Shown: positions 17,867 through 27,681, counted from the stretch's first letter. The stretch: DNA of 64,000 bases from DAOPYU01 sp942493245 (GCA_942493245.1 OW818685.1:1178001-1242000), one strand, 5' to 3'. Notes: a model not told the origin generated them from the letters alone. Numbers and translations are program-made.

Positions 17867-18721
17867 ATGTTCGTATGCCCCGTGTGTCGGGTTGCCTTGG
17901 AGGAAGAAACCTGCCCGTCGTGCCAATACCGCGTGGAATGGCGGGGAGAGATACCTTGTTTCTTCACCTCATCAGAAATATCAGCGCGATATCGAACAAT
18001 AGCCGATTTCTACGACCACCTTTACTCGCCGGGGAAAGGTGACACCTGGGAATGTTTAGCGGAAAGAGGAAAAGTATTTAATCAATTTATTGCAACTTTA
18101 ATAGAGAGAACAAAACCAATCCGGTATCTTGATATTGGATGTGGTGAGGGGCAACTAATCCGTACTGTTTCCGCAAAGGAAAAATACGGTATGGATTTGT
18201 CTTACAGGGGATTAGAAACCTTAAGAAAATGTGCCGATGCGAAGGTATGTGTCGCCTTCGCAGAGGAATTGCCATACGCTACAGAGTATTTTGATGCGAT
18301 TTCCAGTATCGGTGTTATGACCCATTTTCTTGATGATATTGTTGCCAGTGAAGAAATCAATCGAGTTCTTAAGCCTGGCGGCCGCTATGTGGTGGGGGTT
18401 TATGTAAAACCTGGCCGGATTGCGGATTTTGGGGCACGTTTGAGAAGTGTTTTCCAAGATGGAAAAGGAATGGGCACTTTGTTACTCAAAACTGTCTCCA
18501 GATTCGGTAAGATCTCAAATTTTAGATCCTTTGAGATTCAATCAGAACGGAAGGATAAACAACCAATTGAGCGGTATTACACCCACAAAAAACTCCTGGA
18601 TATTTTTTTGAGAGCTGGTTTTGAATTAGAGGAGTTAATTACAAAACTACGAAGACCCGACGCTCCACTTGCGGGCCAGCATTTTCGGATTTATGTGCTT
18701 AAAAAAGGAAGAGGCGCTTAG
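17867..18721 (+). CDS. SAM-dependent methyltransferase with N-terminal zinc ribbon
   Basis: This 284-residue enzyme starts with two CxxC pairs (C4/C7 and C16/C19), a zinc ribbon. A class I methyltransferase domain follows: YLDIGCGEGQLI is motif I at about residues 88-98, then YGMDLS, FAEELPYATEYFDAISS, and VLKPGGRYVVGVY. It probably methylates a lipid-linked or nucleotide sugar, or a protein of the locus. The ATG has a clear AAGGAG site. The stop codon lies inside a terminator-like hairpin at 18710-18733. Composition is AT-rich like the surrounding block. Confidence 0.85.
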   Translation: MFVCPVCRVALEEETCPSCQYRVEWRGEIPCFFTSSEISARYRTIADFYDHLYSPGKGDTWECLAERGKVFNQFIATLIERTKPIRYLDIGCGEGQLIRTVSAKEKYGMDLSYRGLETLRKCADAKVCVAFAEELPYATEYFDAISSIGVMTHFLDDIVASEEINRVLKPGGRYVVGVYVKPGRIADFGARLRSVFQDGKGMGTLLLKTVSRFGKISNFRSFEIQSERKDKQPIERYYTHKKLLDIFLRAGFELEELITKLRRPDAPLAGQHFRIYVLKKGRGA

Positions 18722-18735
18722 TGAAGCGCCTCTTT
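18710..18735 (+). terminator. Hairpin overlapping the methyltransferase stop codon
   Basis: AGAGGCGCTT (18710-18719) pairs perfectly with AAGCGCCTCT (18724-18733) around a 4-base loop, followed by TTC. The TAG stop lies at the loop border. It may be an attenuator within the operon or protect the upstream mRNA; the T-tract is too short for a strong terminator. Confidence 0.5.
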
Positions 18736-18809
18736 CAGCATGACTTAGGCGCCACCGCAATGATGTTCTCAACCATTTTCACAATCTCCAGGCACAGGGA
18801 AAAGAAATT

Positions 18810-20042
18810 ATGATCAAACAAAACAATATTGAGTCTGTTGTCAATCACAAGGTGTGTTGCGGTTGTGGCGCGTGTGATGTCGCTTGTCCGAAATCGTGTA
18901 TTTCTATCATCTATGGAGATAGATTCAATTATGCTTGGGTTGATTCTGTAAATTGTAGCAATTGCGGAATATGCTTGAAAGTTTGTCCAAGCGCGTTTTT
19001 GCTTAAGGGTGATAATCCTGGTTACAGTGGTGAAGGCATCAGTGACGAGGACGAGGGGTGGATTATTCACGCCAAAGATGAAAATGTGCGTAGGGAAGCC
19101 GCCTCGGGAGGTTTTACTTCAGCTTTAATGCTTCACATGATGGAGGAAGGGCTATGCGACGGCGCTGTGGTGGCACGAACATCTCAGAACAATCCTTTGG
19201 AAAGCCAGTCTTTTTTGGCGATGACTCGAGAGGATGTATTAAGTGCCCGAGGTTCTCGATATGCTCCTGTTCCCGCCTGTCTTGGGCTCAAGGAAGTCCT
19301 TGCTTCTGAGGGACGATATGTGTTTGTTGGGTGTCCCTGTCACATCGAAGCTTTGGAAAAGTTAAAATCGGTCCACCCCATACTGCGAGAGAGGATTGTT
19401 CTGACCATCGGATTCATGTGCGCGGGAACGGCTTCGCGTACAAGTACCCGTTCCTATCTTTTGCGCTACAATGTCGACATTTCAAAGATCAAGAAAATCA
19501 AGTATCGCGGTAATGGGTGGCCGGGCAGTTTCACGGCATATGGCAAGGACGATGACATTATTTTCCGCCGTCCTCTGTTGGAGTACAAGGAGGGGCGAGT
19601 GATAGGTGATTCGCTGTACCATGTTGTAGGCCAAGACCACTACCTGAGGTGTTACAATTGTCTTGACCATTGGGGGCGATTTGCCGATATCACGGTAAGC
19701 GACCCATGGAGTGTGGATATGCTGAAAAGTGAAAAAGTCGGCAAAAGTGGTATCTTGATTCGATCTGTAGCGGGCAAACAAATTGTCTCAGAAGCTACCG
19801 CGAAAGGTGTCTTTGATCGCAAGTCGATTCCCCCTAAGGAGCACTATAACCTTCAAAAAGCACTTGTTCAACTCAGCGTAAGTACCCACCGGTCTTGGAT
19901 GCCGTTATACCAGATATTGTTTTTTGGCAGGTTTTCTTATTTCTTTGCGTTGTTTAAAAGTCGTCCCCGGGGACTTATGACTACCGTGCGGGAAAGACTC
20001 AATCTCGATTATTACAACAAACCAAAACGAATATCGACTTGA
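18810..20042 (+). CDS. FrhB-like iron-sulfur oxidoreductase (F420 hydrogenase beta-subunit family)
   Basis: This 410-residue protein carries a 2[4Fe-4S] ferredoxin domain with cysteines at 16, 17, 19, 22, 26 and 30 and at 49, 52, 55 and 59. A FrhB N- and C-terminal domain follows: AASGGFTSALMLHMMEEG, GRYVFVGCPCHIEAL, IGFMCAGTAS, then FADITVSDPW. The family covers beta subunits of F420-reducing enzymes that bind FAD, but stand-alone relatives are common in polysaccharide loci next to pyruvyltransferases. Their function is unproven; a reductive sugar or ketal step is possible. It lies between a methyltransferase and the flippase, in the same direction. Confidence 0.85.
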   Translation: MIKQNNIESVVNHKVCCGCGACDVACPKSCISIIYGDRFNYAWVDSVNCSNCGICLKVCPSAFLLKGDNPGYSGEGISDEDEGWIIHAKDENVRREAASGGFTSALMLHMMEEGLCDGAVVARTSQNNPLESQSFLAMTREDVLSARGSRYAPVPACLGLKEVLASEGRYVFVGCPCHIEALEKLKSVHPILRERIVLTIGFMCAGTASRTSTRSYLLRYNVDISKIKKIKYRGNGWPGSFTAYGKDDDIIFRRPLLEYKEGRVIGDSLYHVVGQDHYLRCYNCLDHWGRFADITVSDPWSVDMLKSEKVGKSGILIRSVAGKQIVSEATAKGVFDRKSIPPKEHYNLQKALVQLSVSTHRSWMPLYQILFFGRFSYFFALFKSRPRGLMTTVRERLNLDYYNKPKRIST

Positions 20043-20170
20043 TTCGGCAATCTCGCATAACCAGTTCCGCTTGGAATCTATTTCCTTCAGCGAATTACTA
20101 TATAAGAGAAATTCGAAACACAGAAAGAATTTCCCTAAGAAATCTCAAATGAAAGTAATCCACTCATAAG

Positions 20171-21601
20171 ATGAGCCGTTCAAAAGTACTGAAATCCACC
20201 TCTCTGCTCAGCGGTTCTCAACTCATTGTTTACGGGTGTGGATTCATCAAGAATGTCATTCTTTTCCGATATCTTTCCAAAACGGATTTTGGAATTGCCG
20301 CGTCGTTCAATATCACGATGTTTATGTTCTGCTTTGTGAGTCAAATATCGGTGAATCGTCTTATTGTTCAGGCCAGGGACGGTGATGATCCCCATTTCCA
20401 GAAAACCGCGCATTTCTTTCAATTCTCGGCAGGTCTTTTAGGCGCCATTCTAACATATGTATCCGCCTCTCCCCTCACACGCCTCTTTAATATTCCCGAG
20501 AGTCAATATGCCTTTCAATGGTTGGCATTGATCCCATTATTACTTGGACTGGCTCACCTCGACATCAGTCGAATGCAGCGCGAGATGCGTTTCGGCCCGC
20601 AAGTGACCTTGGACATTGTGTCGCAACTGATCGTAACGGCCGCCACCCTACCGTTGACGCTCTGGCTTGGCGACTATCGAGCGCCTCTTGTGCTGGTTCT
20701 GGCCAAAACGGCCCTGTTTATTCTGGGTACTCATATTGTGGCCACCCGTCCCTACCGTTGGAGTTTGAACCCTGTGTATGTTCAGCGTATCGTGACGTTC
20801 AGTTGGCCTCTTTTGATCAATGGGATTCTGCTATTTGCTATTCGCCAGGGGGACCAATTTTCCGTGGGAGCGGGATACTCAATGGCCGACCTGGCCGGAT
20901 ACAATGTGGCAGTCACCTTAAGCATAGAACCCGGGATGATGTTTCTCATGGTGCTTTCCTCCATCATGCTCCCTCTGTTGTCCCGCCACCAAGGTGAACC
21001 CGAGGCTTTTCGTGCAAAGTACATTCTTTCCTTGCAAACTCTCGCAATTGTATCCTCTTTTTTCATGGTTTTAGTGGTGCTCTCTGGCCCCTTCTTTCTC
21101 CTTCTGGTCTATGGAGAAAAAGCAACCACTTCCCATGTTTACCTCCTCTGGTTGTCCGCAGGACAGGCCCTACGTTTATTACGGGTCGCACCCAACTTAG
21201 CCTCTATGGCAAAGGCAAACACAAGTAATTTGATGATCTCGAATTTTTTCCGACTTTCGGGGGTTGGGCTGGCAGTCGTCGTGGCGATCAATAAATGGGA
21301 TCTTTATCTAATTGCAGTCGCCGCGTTACTGGGAGAAATGTTGGCTCTAGCCGCCTCTCTGTTCTCTTTGGCGCACATGCAGGAAAAGGTTTTACAGGAT
21401 GCACGCTTGCCTATTCTGCATTTTATCGGTACATTTCTCTTGGTGGGATTGTTAACCTACTGGGGAGTTCCCACACAAGGTTGGTCAACAGTTTTATTTG
21501 CTACGGGAATAGTGGTTGTCTTAAATTTGAGTGCGGGGTGGGTTTTGTTTCCTGTTTTCCGTCAAGAGATGCGGACATTTGTTCAGCATTTTAAGAAATA
21601 G
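20171..21601 (+). CDS. Lipid-linked oligosaccharide flippase (Wzx-like)
   Basis: This 476-residue protein is almost entirely membrane segments, about 12-14. It starts with the usual MATE/PST pattern (STSLLSGSQLIVYGCGFIKNV, then LSKTDFGIAASFN). It fits the polysaccharide_synt/Polysacc_synt_C families, which move undecaprenyl-linked repeat units across the inner membrane. The gene is AT-moderate and follows a 128-base gap with an AT-rich TATATA stretch near 20100. It probably shares its transcript with the pyruvyltransferase that starts 26 bases after its stop. Confidence 0.87.
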   Translation: MSRSKVLKSTSLLSGSQLIVYGCGFIKNVILFRYLSKTDFGIAASFNITMFMFCFVSQISVNRLIVQARDGDDPHFQKTAHFFQFSAGLLGAILTYVSASPLTRLFNIPESQYAFQWLALIPLLLGLAHLDISRMQREMRFGPQVTLDIVSQLIVTAATLPLTLWLGDYRAPLVLVLAKTALFILGTHIVATRPYRWSLNPVYVQRIVTFSWPLLINGILLFAIRQGDQFSVGAGYSMADLAGYNVAVTLSIEPGMMFLMVLSSIMLPLLSRHQGEPEAFRAKYILSLQTLAIVSSFFMVLVVLSGPFFLLLVYGEKATTSHVYLLWLSAGQALRLLRVAPNLASMAKANTSNLMISNFFRLSGVGLAVVVAINKWDLYLIAVAALLGEMLALAASLFSLAHMQEKVLQDARLPILHFIGTFLLVGLLTYWGVPTQGWSTVLFATGIVVVLNLSAGWVLFPVFRQEMRTFVQHFKK

Positions 21602-21626
21602 ATATTGTATAGAACCGCGAGACACT

Positions 21627-22967
21627 ATGGAAAGCGATTGCCAATTCAGTGAATCCAAACCCTATCGAATCTGCCTATTCGGCGCAAGCTTGGACACAGG
21701 CAATATGGGTTGTAGTGCCTTGACTTTGTCATTGATTGGCTTGTTGCACACAGCCGTTCCGAATGCCGAGATTCGCCTTCTGTATGGAAACAAGAGTGGA
21801 GAGAAACGGCTGATATCGGTTTCTCCAGACACGACGAAAGAGATAGAGGTCGTCAACTGTCGTATGTCGCCGCGCTCGCGCCTGTGCGAGCATCGTTTCT
21901 GGATTTTGGGCGCCGCCCTTCTCTACCGATTGTTACCTGTTTCTTCTTTGCGCTCGCGTCTGGTTTCCTTTACGCCTTGGATCAGAAGTCTGTTCGAGTC
22001 TGACCTGATTGGGGATATCCGGGGAGGCGACAGTTTCAGCGATATTTATGGTATCCAGCGCATCCTGTTGGCCGCGTCTGAATACCTGGTTGCCTTTCTG
22101 TTGGGGAAACGGGTCGTTTTGCTGCCACAGACGTGTGGTCCGTTTCGATCGAGAATCAGCCGCATGGTAGCCCGCTGGATTTTACGCCAAGCGCCACTTA
22201 TCCTGGTGCGGGATCGCAGAAGCGAAGAGGTTGTTAGGCAATTGTTGGGGGACAAGGGGAAGGAAACACGCGTAAAACTGTGTCCCGATGTGGCTTTCTC
22301 TTTGCCGGCAATTCCTCCGTCTCAGGTTGAAATCACTCCCCCCCTCGAGCCATCTCCGGAGACATGTCTTGTCGGTCTCAACATCAGCGGCTTGCTTTAC
22401 ATGGGGGGATACACACGGGACAATATGTTTGGGTTGCGATGCGATTATCCGAAGCTCTGTCAGGAGCTCCTTGAACGACTTGCATCCCGTCCCAAGACGC
22501 GAGTTCTTCTGATTCCCCACACGTTCGGTTCAAATCCTCAGGATGAAGGTGATAATGGCGCCTGTCGAAAAGTTTGGATGGTTGCCCGCGAGGGGGGGAT
22601 TTCCAGAAATGTACATCTGCTGGAAGGGAACTACGGTCCCTGCGAAATCAAGTCCATAATTGGTCGTTGCGACTTTTTCCTGGGTGCGCGAATGCATGCT
22701 TGTATCGCTGCTTTGTCTCAAGAGATTCCTTGCGTGGGATTCGCGTACAGCCGCAAGTTCGCAGGCGTATTCGAAACGGTAGGTATGGCAGATATGGTTT
22801 TGAATATGTGCGAACGGTCTACCGATAACTTGATCGAGAATTGCATGAGTCTGCTTGAGCAGAGGCACGATATGATACAAAGACTCAGAATGGAGATTCC
22901 CTTGGCAAAAGAAAGACTGCATGAGATATTCGAAGAGGGGAGAATCGGAATGACACAACAGTTGTAG
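21627..22967 (+). CDS. Polysaccharide pyruvyl transferase family protein
   Basis: This 446-residue protein belongs to PF04230. The N-terminal word ICLFGASLDTGNMGCSALT and the C-terminal word FFLGARMHACIAALSQEIPCVGFAYSRK are family signatures. Family enzymes transfer pyruvate from phosphoenolpyruvate to a sugar as a ketal, adding negative charge to the polymer; some relatives do other sugar transfers. ATG 21627 is chosen because the family starts there; the open frame reaches back into the flippase gene. The next gene begins 14 bases later. Together with the FrhB-like gene it forms a pairing often seen in capsule loci. Confidence 0.87.
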   Translation: MESDCQFSESKPYRICLFGASLDTGNMGCSALTLSLIGLLHTAVPNAEIRLLYGNKSGEKRLISVSPDTTKEIEVVNCRMSPRSRLCEHRFWILGAALLYRLLPVSSLRSRLVSFTPWIRSLFESDLIGDIRGGDSFSDIYGIQRILLAASEYLVAFLLGKRVVLLPQTCGPFRSRISRMVARWILRQAPLILVRDRRSEEVVRQLLGDKGKETRVKLCPDVAFSLPAIPPSQVEITPPLEPSPETCLVGLNISGLLYMGGYTRDNMFGLRCDYPKLCQELLERLASRPKTRVLLIPHTFGSNPQDEGDNGACRKVWMVAREGGISRNVHLLEGNYGPCEIKSIIGRCDFFLGARMHACIAALSQEIPCVGFAYSRKFAGVFETVGMADMVLNMCERSTDNLIENCMSLLEQRHDMIQRLRMEIPLAKERLHEIFEEGRIGMTQQL

Positions 22968-22980
22968 GCAACAAACGATA

Positions 22981-24384
22981 ATGGATGTTGAAACAATTCA
23001 ATATGGTATGTGTAACAGGTGTATCGTACAGCATATGGAATCTCTAACCGCAGCAATTGCAATTGTCGGTTGCCTTCTCATCCTCATCTTCAAACCAGTG
23101 GGGGGGCTTATTGTTTATTGTATAGGGACTTTCGCCTATCCACAGTACGTAACCCTGCAATTGGTTACATTGGATTTCTCTATCTCAAGAATCCTAATCT
23201 TGGTCATTTTTCTGCAATTAGTCCTGCGCTATCACCGGCTTCGCCAATTTAAATGGAATCCCATAGATACGGCTTTTCTGGCAATGTGGGGATTTATAAC
23301 TATAGCTCTCTTTGACAATGAACCAACTGCGGCGCTTCTGATTCGACAAAGCGGGGCATTTTTCGACGTTATGCTGACTTATTTTTCCGCTCGATTGATA
23401 ATCCGTAGCAAAGATGACTTCATGCGATTTCTCAAAGGCCTTCTTCTGACGGGATTGTACTTGGCCGTACTTGGAATATATCAATCCATCACTTGGCACA
23501 ATCCAATGGGATTCTTGAGAAATTATGCCGCGTGGGACAGCATTTGGGCAGAGGGGACTCGTGAGAATCTTATTCGACATGGGTTATATCGGGCTGATGT
23601 CACATTCGGGCAATACATCGGATTTGGAATGTTCTTCGCCGCACTATCTCCACTGAGTCTCACTCTGATCAAGCAAAAAAAAGGATGGCCACTCTACCTT
23701 ATTATTCCGGGTTTCATCCTGCTCTTATTAGGTTTAATATCTTCCATGTCAAGTGGACCCTTATTCTCTATCTTTACAGCATTAAGTTTTGTTGCATTCT
23801 ACCCATATCGTCGTTTCTGGAAATTGGGGCTGGCTGGGTTTATATTCCTGTGCATCTTTATTGAATTATACTCGAACAGACATTTCTATGACGTTTTGAC
23901 AAGGTTTGCGTTCAGTGGAGAAACTGCTCAATATCGTATTGAACTTTACGAGGAGGCATTCGGAGGCGGGATGCGCGGCCACTGGATTTGCGGTTGGGGG
24001 CTCGCGGGCCTCCAGCCACGATACCCCAACGATCCGTTTAACTGGAAACACAAGGATATGACAAGCGAGTACATAGGTGTTCTGATGCGCTATGGTCTCA
24101 TGGGACTGATTCCACTTCTAACTCTGACTGTTCTTTACTACAAACGCCTAAATCTGGCTTACCAACTTGCTCAAAGAAGAAACGATCAATGGTTGATCTG
24201 GTGTTTTACTGCAGCATTGGTCGGCTGGAGTGTAGGAACATTGACGGTGGCTCAAATCAGTCAAATGGTCCAACTTTTCTCGCTTCTCATTGGTATTGCA
24301 TGTAATATGCCTGGAATTATTTACGTTAAGAATTTTCATCCAATAGAAAAAGTAACCCGATATCATCAGGGGGAACATTTATGA
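22981..24384 (+). CDS. O-antigen polymerase/ligase-like membrane protein
   Basis: This 467-residue protein has about ten or more membrane segments and the large periplasmic loop typical of Wzy/WaaL-type proteins. The loop contains WICGWGLAGLQPRYPND, placed like the conserved histidine/arginine loop of O-antigen ligases. It probably polymerises repeat units or attaches the chain to a carrier. The start is uncertain: ATG 22981 or ATG 23035, the latter beginning with MESLTAAIAIV. The gene is AT-rich. Its stop overlaps the start of the following GT2 gene. Confidence 0.8.
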   Translation: MDVETIQYGMCNRCIVQHMESLTAAIAIVGCLLILIFKPVGGLIVYCIGTFAYPQYVTLQLVTLDFSISRILILVIFLQLVLRYHRLRQFKWNPIDTAFLAMWGFITIALFDNEPTAALLIRQSGAFFDVMLTYFSARLIIRSKDDFMRFLKGLLLTGLYLAVLGIYQSITWHNPMGFLRNYAAWDSIWAEGTRENLIRHGLYRADVTFGQYIGFGMFFAALSPLSLTLIKQKKGWPLYLIIPGFILLLLGLISSMSSGPLFSIFTALSFVAFYPYRRFWKLGLAGFIFLCIFIELYSNRHFYDVLTRFAFSGETAQYRIELYEEAFGGGMRGHWICGWGLAGLQPRYPNDPFNWKHKDMTSEYIGVLMRYGLMGLIPLLTLTVLYYKRLNLAYQLAQRRNDQWLIWCFTAALVGWSVGTLTVAQISQMVQLFSLLIGIACNMPGIIYVKNFHPIEKVTRYHQGEHL

Positions 24385-25328
24385 TGGACATGTCGATTAT
24401 CATAGTTAGCTGGAATACTAGAGAGTACTTAATTGAGTGCCTTCAATCTGTTGAGGATACATCTTGTGGGCTGTCATATGAAACACTTGTTGTCGACAAC
24501 GGTTCTGTTGACGACAGTGTTGAGGTGGTCAGGAGGCAATTCCCCAATGTGAGGGTGATTGAAGCGGGCGAAAATCTGGGTTTTGCCAAAGCTAATAATA
24601 TAGGCATCACACATGCCAATGGTCGTTACCTTGCATTTGTAAATTCTGACGTCAAAGTGCTTCCAGATTGTTTTCAACGGCTTATCCATTATATGGATAA
24701 GCATTCCGAAATTGGACTTGCAGGACCACGTATTCTTAATACAGACGGTTCGCTTCAGCCATCCTGCCGTAGAGCATTTACCTTATGGACTTGTTTTTGT
24801 ACAGCTTTGGCTCTTAATCGCCTTTTTCCGAAGTCGTCCAGGTTTGCCGACAGTCGCATGGAAGAGTGGGCTCATGACGAAATTCGAACAGTATCGGCTT
24901 TGACAGGATGTTTCTGGCTTGCTCGACGAGAATCTGTCGAAGAAATCGGCTTGCTTGATGAAAGTTTTTTTATGTATGGAGAAGATATTGACTGGTGCAA
25001 CCGTTTTATTGAAAATGGATGGAAAGTGGTTTTTTACCCTGAAGCGCAATCTATCCATCACGGGGGAGGTAGTTCTCGAATAAAACCCACAAAATATTTC
25101 GTTGAGATGCATAAAGCGGCCTTGCGACTCTGGGAAAAAAATCATGGAACAATATCTACTATCTTGTATGTTTTTCTCGCGGTTGTCCATCACAGTGTAC
25201 GTATATTCGGATACGGACTATTGTCACTATTGTGTCAACAAAATGAAGCAAATTTGTACCATTTGCAAAGGCATTGGCAATTTCTTCGCTGGCTTATTTC
25301 CGGACAAGAGGGCGAAAAAGAGAGATAG
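24381..25328 (+). CDS. Family 2 glycosyltransferase (rhamnosyltransferase-like)
   Basis: This 315-residue enzyme has the GT2 start MSIIIVSWNTREYLIECLQS, the DNGSVDDS donor motif near residue 42, and LAFVNSDVKV as the DxD-like site. The acceptor-side word FMYGEDIDWCNR near residue 207 is typical of WbbL-type rhamnosyl- and related transferases. A hydrophobic stretch follows near residue 260, so it may be membrane attached. It overlaps the polymerase gene at an ATGATG start; ATG 24381 or 24384 are both possible. AT-rich like its neighbours. Confidence 0.87.
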   Translation: MMDMSIIIVSWNTREYLIECLQSVEDTSCGLSYETLVVDNGSVDDSVEVVRRQFPNVRVIEAGENLGFAKANNIGITHANGRYLAFVNSDVKVLPDCFQRLIHYMDKHSEIGLAGPRILNTDGSLQPSCRRAFTLWTCFCTALALNRLFPKSSRFADSRMEEWAHDEIRTVSALTGCFWLARRESVEEIGLLDESFFMYGEDIDWCNRFIENGWKVVFYPEAQSIHHGGGSSRIKPTKYFVEMHKAALRLWEKNHGTISTILYVFLAVVHHSVRIFGYGLLSLLCQQNEANLYHLQRHWQFLRWLISGQEGEKER

Positions 25329-25401
25329 TAAAGTGGGTTGTTCCGCCCACGCAGGAAAGGGAAAAAGTTAAGATTGCTTCAAATATTTTGGGAGGTTTCG
25401 A

Positions 25402-26763
25402 ATGGTTGGATATCGAGATGCCTTACCTTCAGTACTGCGATTAATTTCCCCACCTGTATTTAGGTTGTATGGGATTGATATTTGGGGAAAGAAACGTTTT
25501 CTTGACGAAACGATGGCGTGGGACCCGCAGAAGCGAGAACGCTGGCGTCTGGATCGTCTAAATTCCCTGTTGGAATTTTGTTGGAAGTACAGCCCTTTTT
25601 ATCGGGAATTCTGGGCGGATCACGGACTCCGTTTCAAACCTCTGGGCGCAATTGAGGAACTATCCACGTATCCGGTAATAGATAAACTGGTTTTTCGTGC
25701 GAATCTGTCACGGATCAAGCCAACCTGTATTGATAAAATCCCACATAAATCCCATTCGACAGGTGGTACTACGGGCGTTCCGATGCCGTATTGTCAGGAT
25801 CTGGAACTGGAAGCGCTTCGGGGAGCATTCGTGCAGTGGGGATGGGGATTGGCCGGATACTGTTTCGGTGATCCCCTTGTGTCTATATGGGCTTCCGCTC
25901 TCAGCGTGGACCCTTCCCAACGGCATGTACCTTTGAAAAGGCAGTTGCGGGGCTTCCTTTCAAACTCAATCCGTTTAGCGGGAATTCGGTTTAATGAAGA
26001 AATCGCGCGGGATTACGCAGAGAAAATGATGAAGCATCGGGCGAAATATCTTTACGGATTCCCCTCCATGATCAATGAGTTTGCCTGCCTCTTGGAGGCG
26101 ATGGAGTTGAATCCTAAACTGGAAGCAGTTATTTCGACCGGCGAAATGTTGCTACCTCAGTATAGTAAGAATATAGAACGCATCTTTGGGTGTCAGGTAT
26201 TGAATGAATTCGGTTGTAATGATGGAGGAGTCTTGTCGTACGAGTGTTCACTCCGACAGGGTTTCCACTACAACGATATTGAATCTATTCTTGAAGTCTC
26301 CGATGCAGCTGGTTCAGATACCGGGATGTTCATGATTACAAATCTCTGGAATATGTCTTCTCCATTCATTCGATATCAGAATGGAGATCGTGTGTGTCTT
26401 CAGGATTCATCATGTTCTTGTGGAATTCCGTTCCCGGTTATCCGTGAAGTTGTAGGACGGACGGGGGATTTGCTGACATTCTCAAACGGTCGGAGTATTA
26501 CCGGCGTCGGTTTTCTACAGTTCTTTGAAGAAATACCCGACATTAACGAGATTGACGGGTACCAGATTGTTCAGCGTGCAACAGATAAACTCGAAATCAG
26601 AGTTCTTGCCCCAAGGGGATTAGGAGAAAGCAACCAGATGTTTATTCGCAAGGTGGTTAGACATCATCTTGGATCAGAAATTGCGCTTGATATCCAAGTG
26701 GTGCCTACGTTGGAGAGGACTGCACGAGGAAAATTGCGCACAGTTTTTGCCGAATTTCAGTAA
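25402..26763 (+). CDS. CapK/PaaK-like adenylate-forming enzyme
   Basis: This 453-residue protein resembles phenylacetate-CoA ligases and capsule protein CapK. The ATP-binding loop HSTGGTTGVPMPYCQ is at about residues 117-131. Other family words are YLYGFPSMINEFA, VISTGEMLL, NEFGCNDGGVLSYEC and RYQNGDRV, with GRTGDLL further on. In sugar loci such enzymes are thought to activate an acid for transfer to a sugar or peptide, but the substrate is not known. A four-cysteine pattern (CLQDSSCSCGIPFP) near residue 333 may bind a metal, as in PaaK relatives. A GGGAGG ribosome site precedes the ATG. Its lone presence suggests acyl or amino-acyl decoration of the polymer. Confidence 0.85.
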   Translation: MVGYRDALPSVLRLISPPVFRLYGIDIWGKKRFLDETMAWDPQKRERWRLDRLNSLLEFCWKYSPFYREFWADHGLRFKPLGAIEELSTYPVIDKLVFRANLSRIKPTCIDKIPHKSHSTGGTTGVPMPYCQDLELEALRGAFVQWGWGLAGYCFGDPLVSIWASALSVDPSQRHVPLKRQLRGFLSNSIRLAGIRFNEEIARDYAEKMMKHRAKYLYGFPSMINEFACLLEAMELNPKLEAVISTGEMLLPQYSKNIERIFGCQVLNEFGCNDGGVLSYECSLRQGFHYNDIESILEVSDAAGSDTGMFMITNLWNMSSPFIRYQNGDRVCLQDSSCSCGIPFPVIREVVGRTGDLLTFSNGRSITGVGFLQFFEEIPDINEIDGYQIVQRATDKLEIRVLAPRGLGESNQMFIRKVVRHHLGSEIALDIQVVPTLERTARGKLRTVFAEFQ

Positions 26764-26793
26764 GAATCAAATAGATTTGGGAAGAAAAATCTC

Positions 26794-27681
26794 ATGATCA
26801 ATAGAAATAAATATGTTCTTGTAACGCCCGCCAGAAACGAGGAACAGTATATTGAGGTTACTCTTAAGGCTGTGGTTGAACAGGAGTATCCTCCTGAGAA
26901 ATGGGTGATTGTCAGTGATGGTTCGACCGACCGAACAGATGAAATTGTAAAAAGTTATGTGCAGAAGTACCCTTTTATTCAACTTCTTAGACGAGAACCG
27001 GGAGAAAATCGAAACTTCGGATCCAAGGTATATGCAATAAGGGAGGGTGTTTCCGCTGCCAATAATATAGAATATGATTTCATTGGAAACTTGGATGCAG
27101 ATATTTCTTTCCAGCCCAATTACTTTGTTGAAATTCTCGGAAATTTTAGCAGAGACAGTGGGCTAGGTCTGGCTGGTGGGGCAATTCATGAACAGATACA
27201 AGGGGAATGGTTGCCAAGAAAACACAATCGCGAGAGGAGTGTTGCGGGTGCCGTTCAATTCTTTCGCCGTGAAGTCTATGAGAGTATTGGCGGCTATCTG
27301 CCATTGCCTCGAGGAGGAGTTGATATGATCGCCGAGGTGATGGTTCGCATGAAAGGATGGAAAGTTCGAACTCTCCGCGATATCCCCGCATTTCACCACA
27401 GAACCACCGGAACGGCCGAAGTCCATTTCCTGAAAGCCAATTTTCGGCGTGGCATTATGGAATACACCAACGGCTACTCCCCGCTTTTCCAAGCGGCAAG
27501 ATTCTTTTCCTGGATGCGTTCTTCCCCGTTGGCAAGTCTGTATCGGACGGCAGGGTATCTATACGCAATGCTGAAAGGAATGGAATACGTTGTCCCGGCA
27601 GAGGTGATCGAATACATGCGCAAGGAACAGATGCAAAGACTGAAGAATTCCTTACCCTGGAAAAAGAACAAACCAGAATAA
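26794..27681 (+). CDS. Family 2 glycosyltransferase
   Basis: This 295-residue enzyme has an N-terminal GT-A domain with YVLVTPARNEEQYIEVTL, the SDGSTDRTDEIV donor motif at about residues 48-59 and the DADIS site near residue 102. A GYLPLPRGGVDMIAEVMVRMKGW acceptor region and a C-terminal part with weak hydrophobic segments follow. It is the last gene of the exopolysaccharide block; the IS3-type element is inserted 24 bases after its stop codon, so the gene is intact. The CapK-like gene ends 30 bases upstream and both are probably co-transcribed. Confidence 0.87.
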   Translation: MINRNKYVLVTPARNEEQYIEVTLKAVVEQEYPPEKWVIVSDGSTDRTDEIVKSYVQKYPFIQLLRREPGENRNFGSKVYAIREGVSAANNIEYDFIGNLDADISFQPNYFVEILGNFSRDSGLGLAGGAIHEQIQGEWLPRKHNRERSVAGAVQFFRREVYESIGGYLPLPRGGVDMIAEVMVRMKGWKVRTLRDIPAFHHRTTGTAEVHFLKANFRRGIMEYTNGYSPLFQAARFFSWMRSSPLASLYRTAGYLYAMLKGMEYVVPAEVIEYMRKEQMQRLKNSLPWKKNKPE

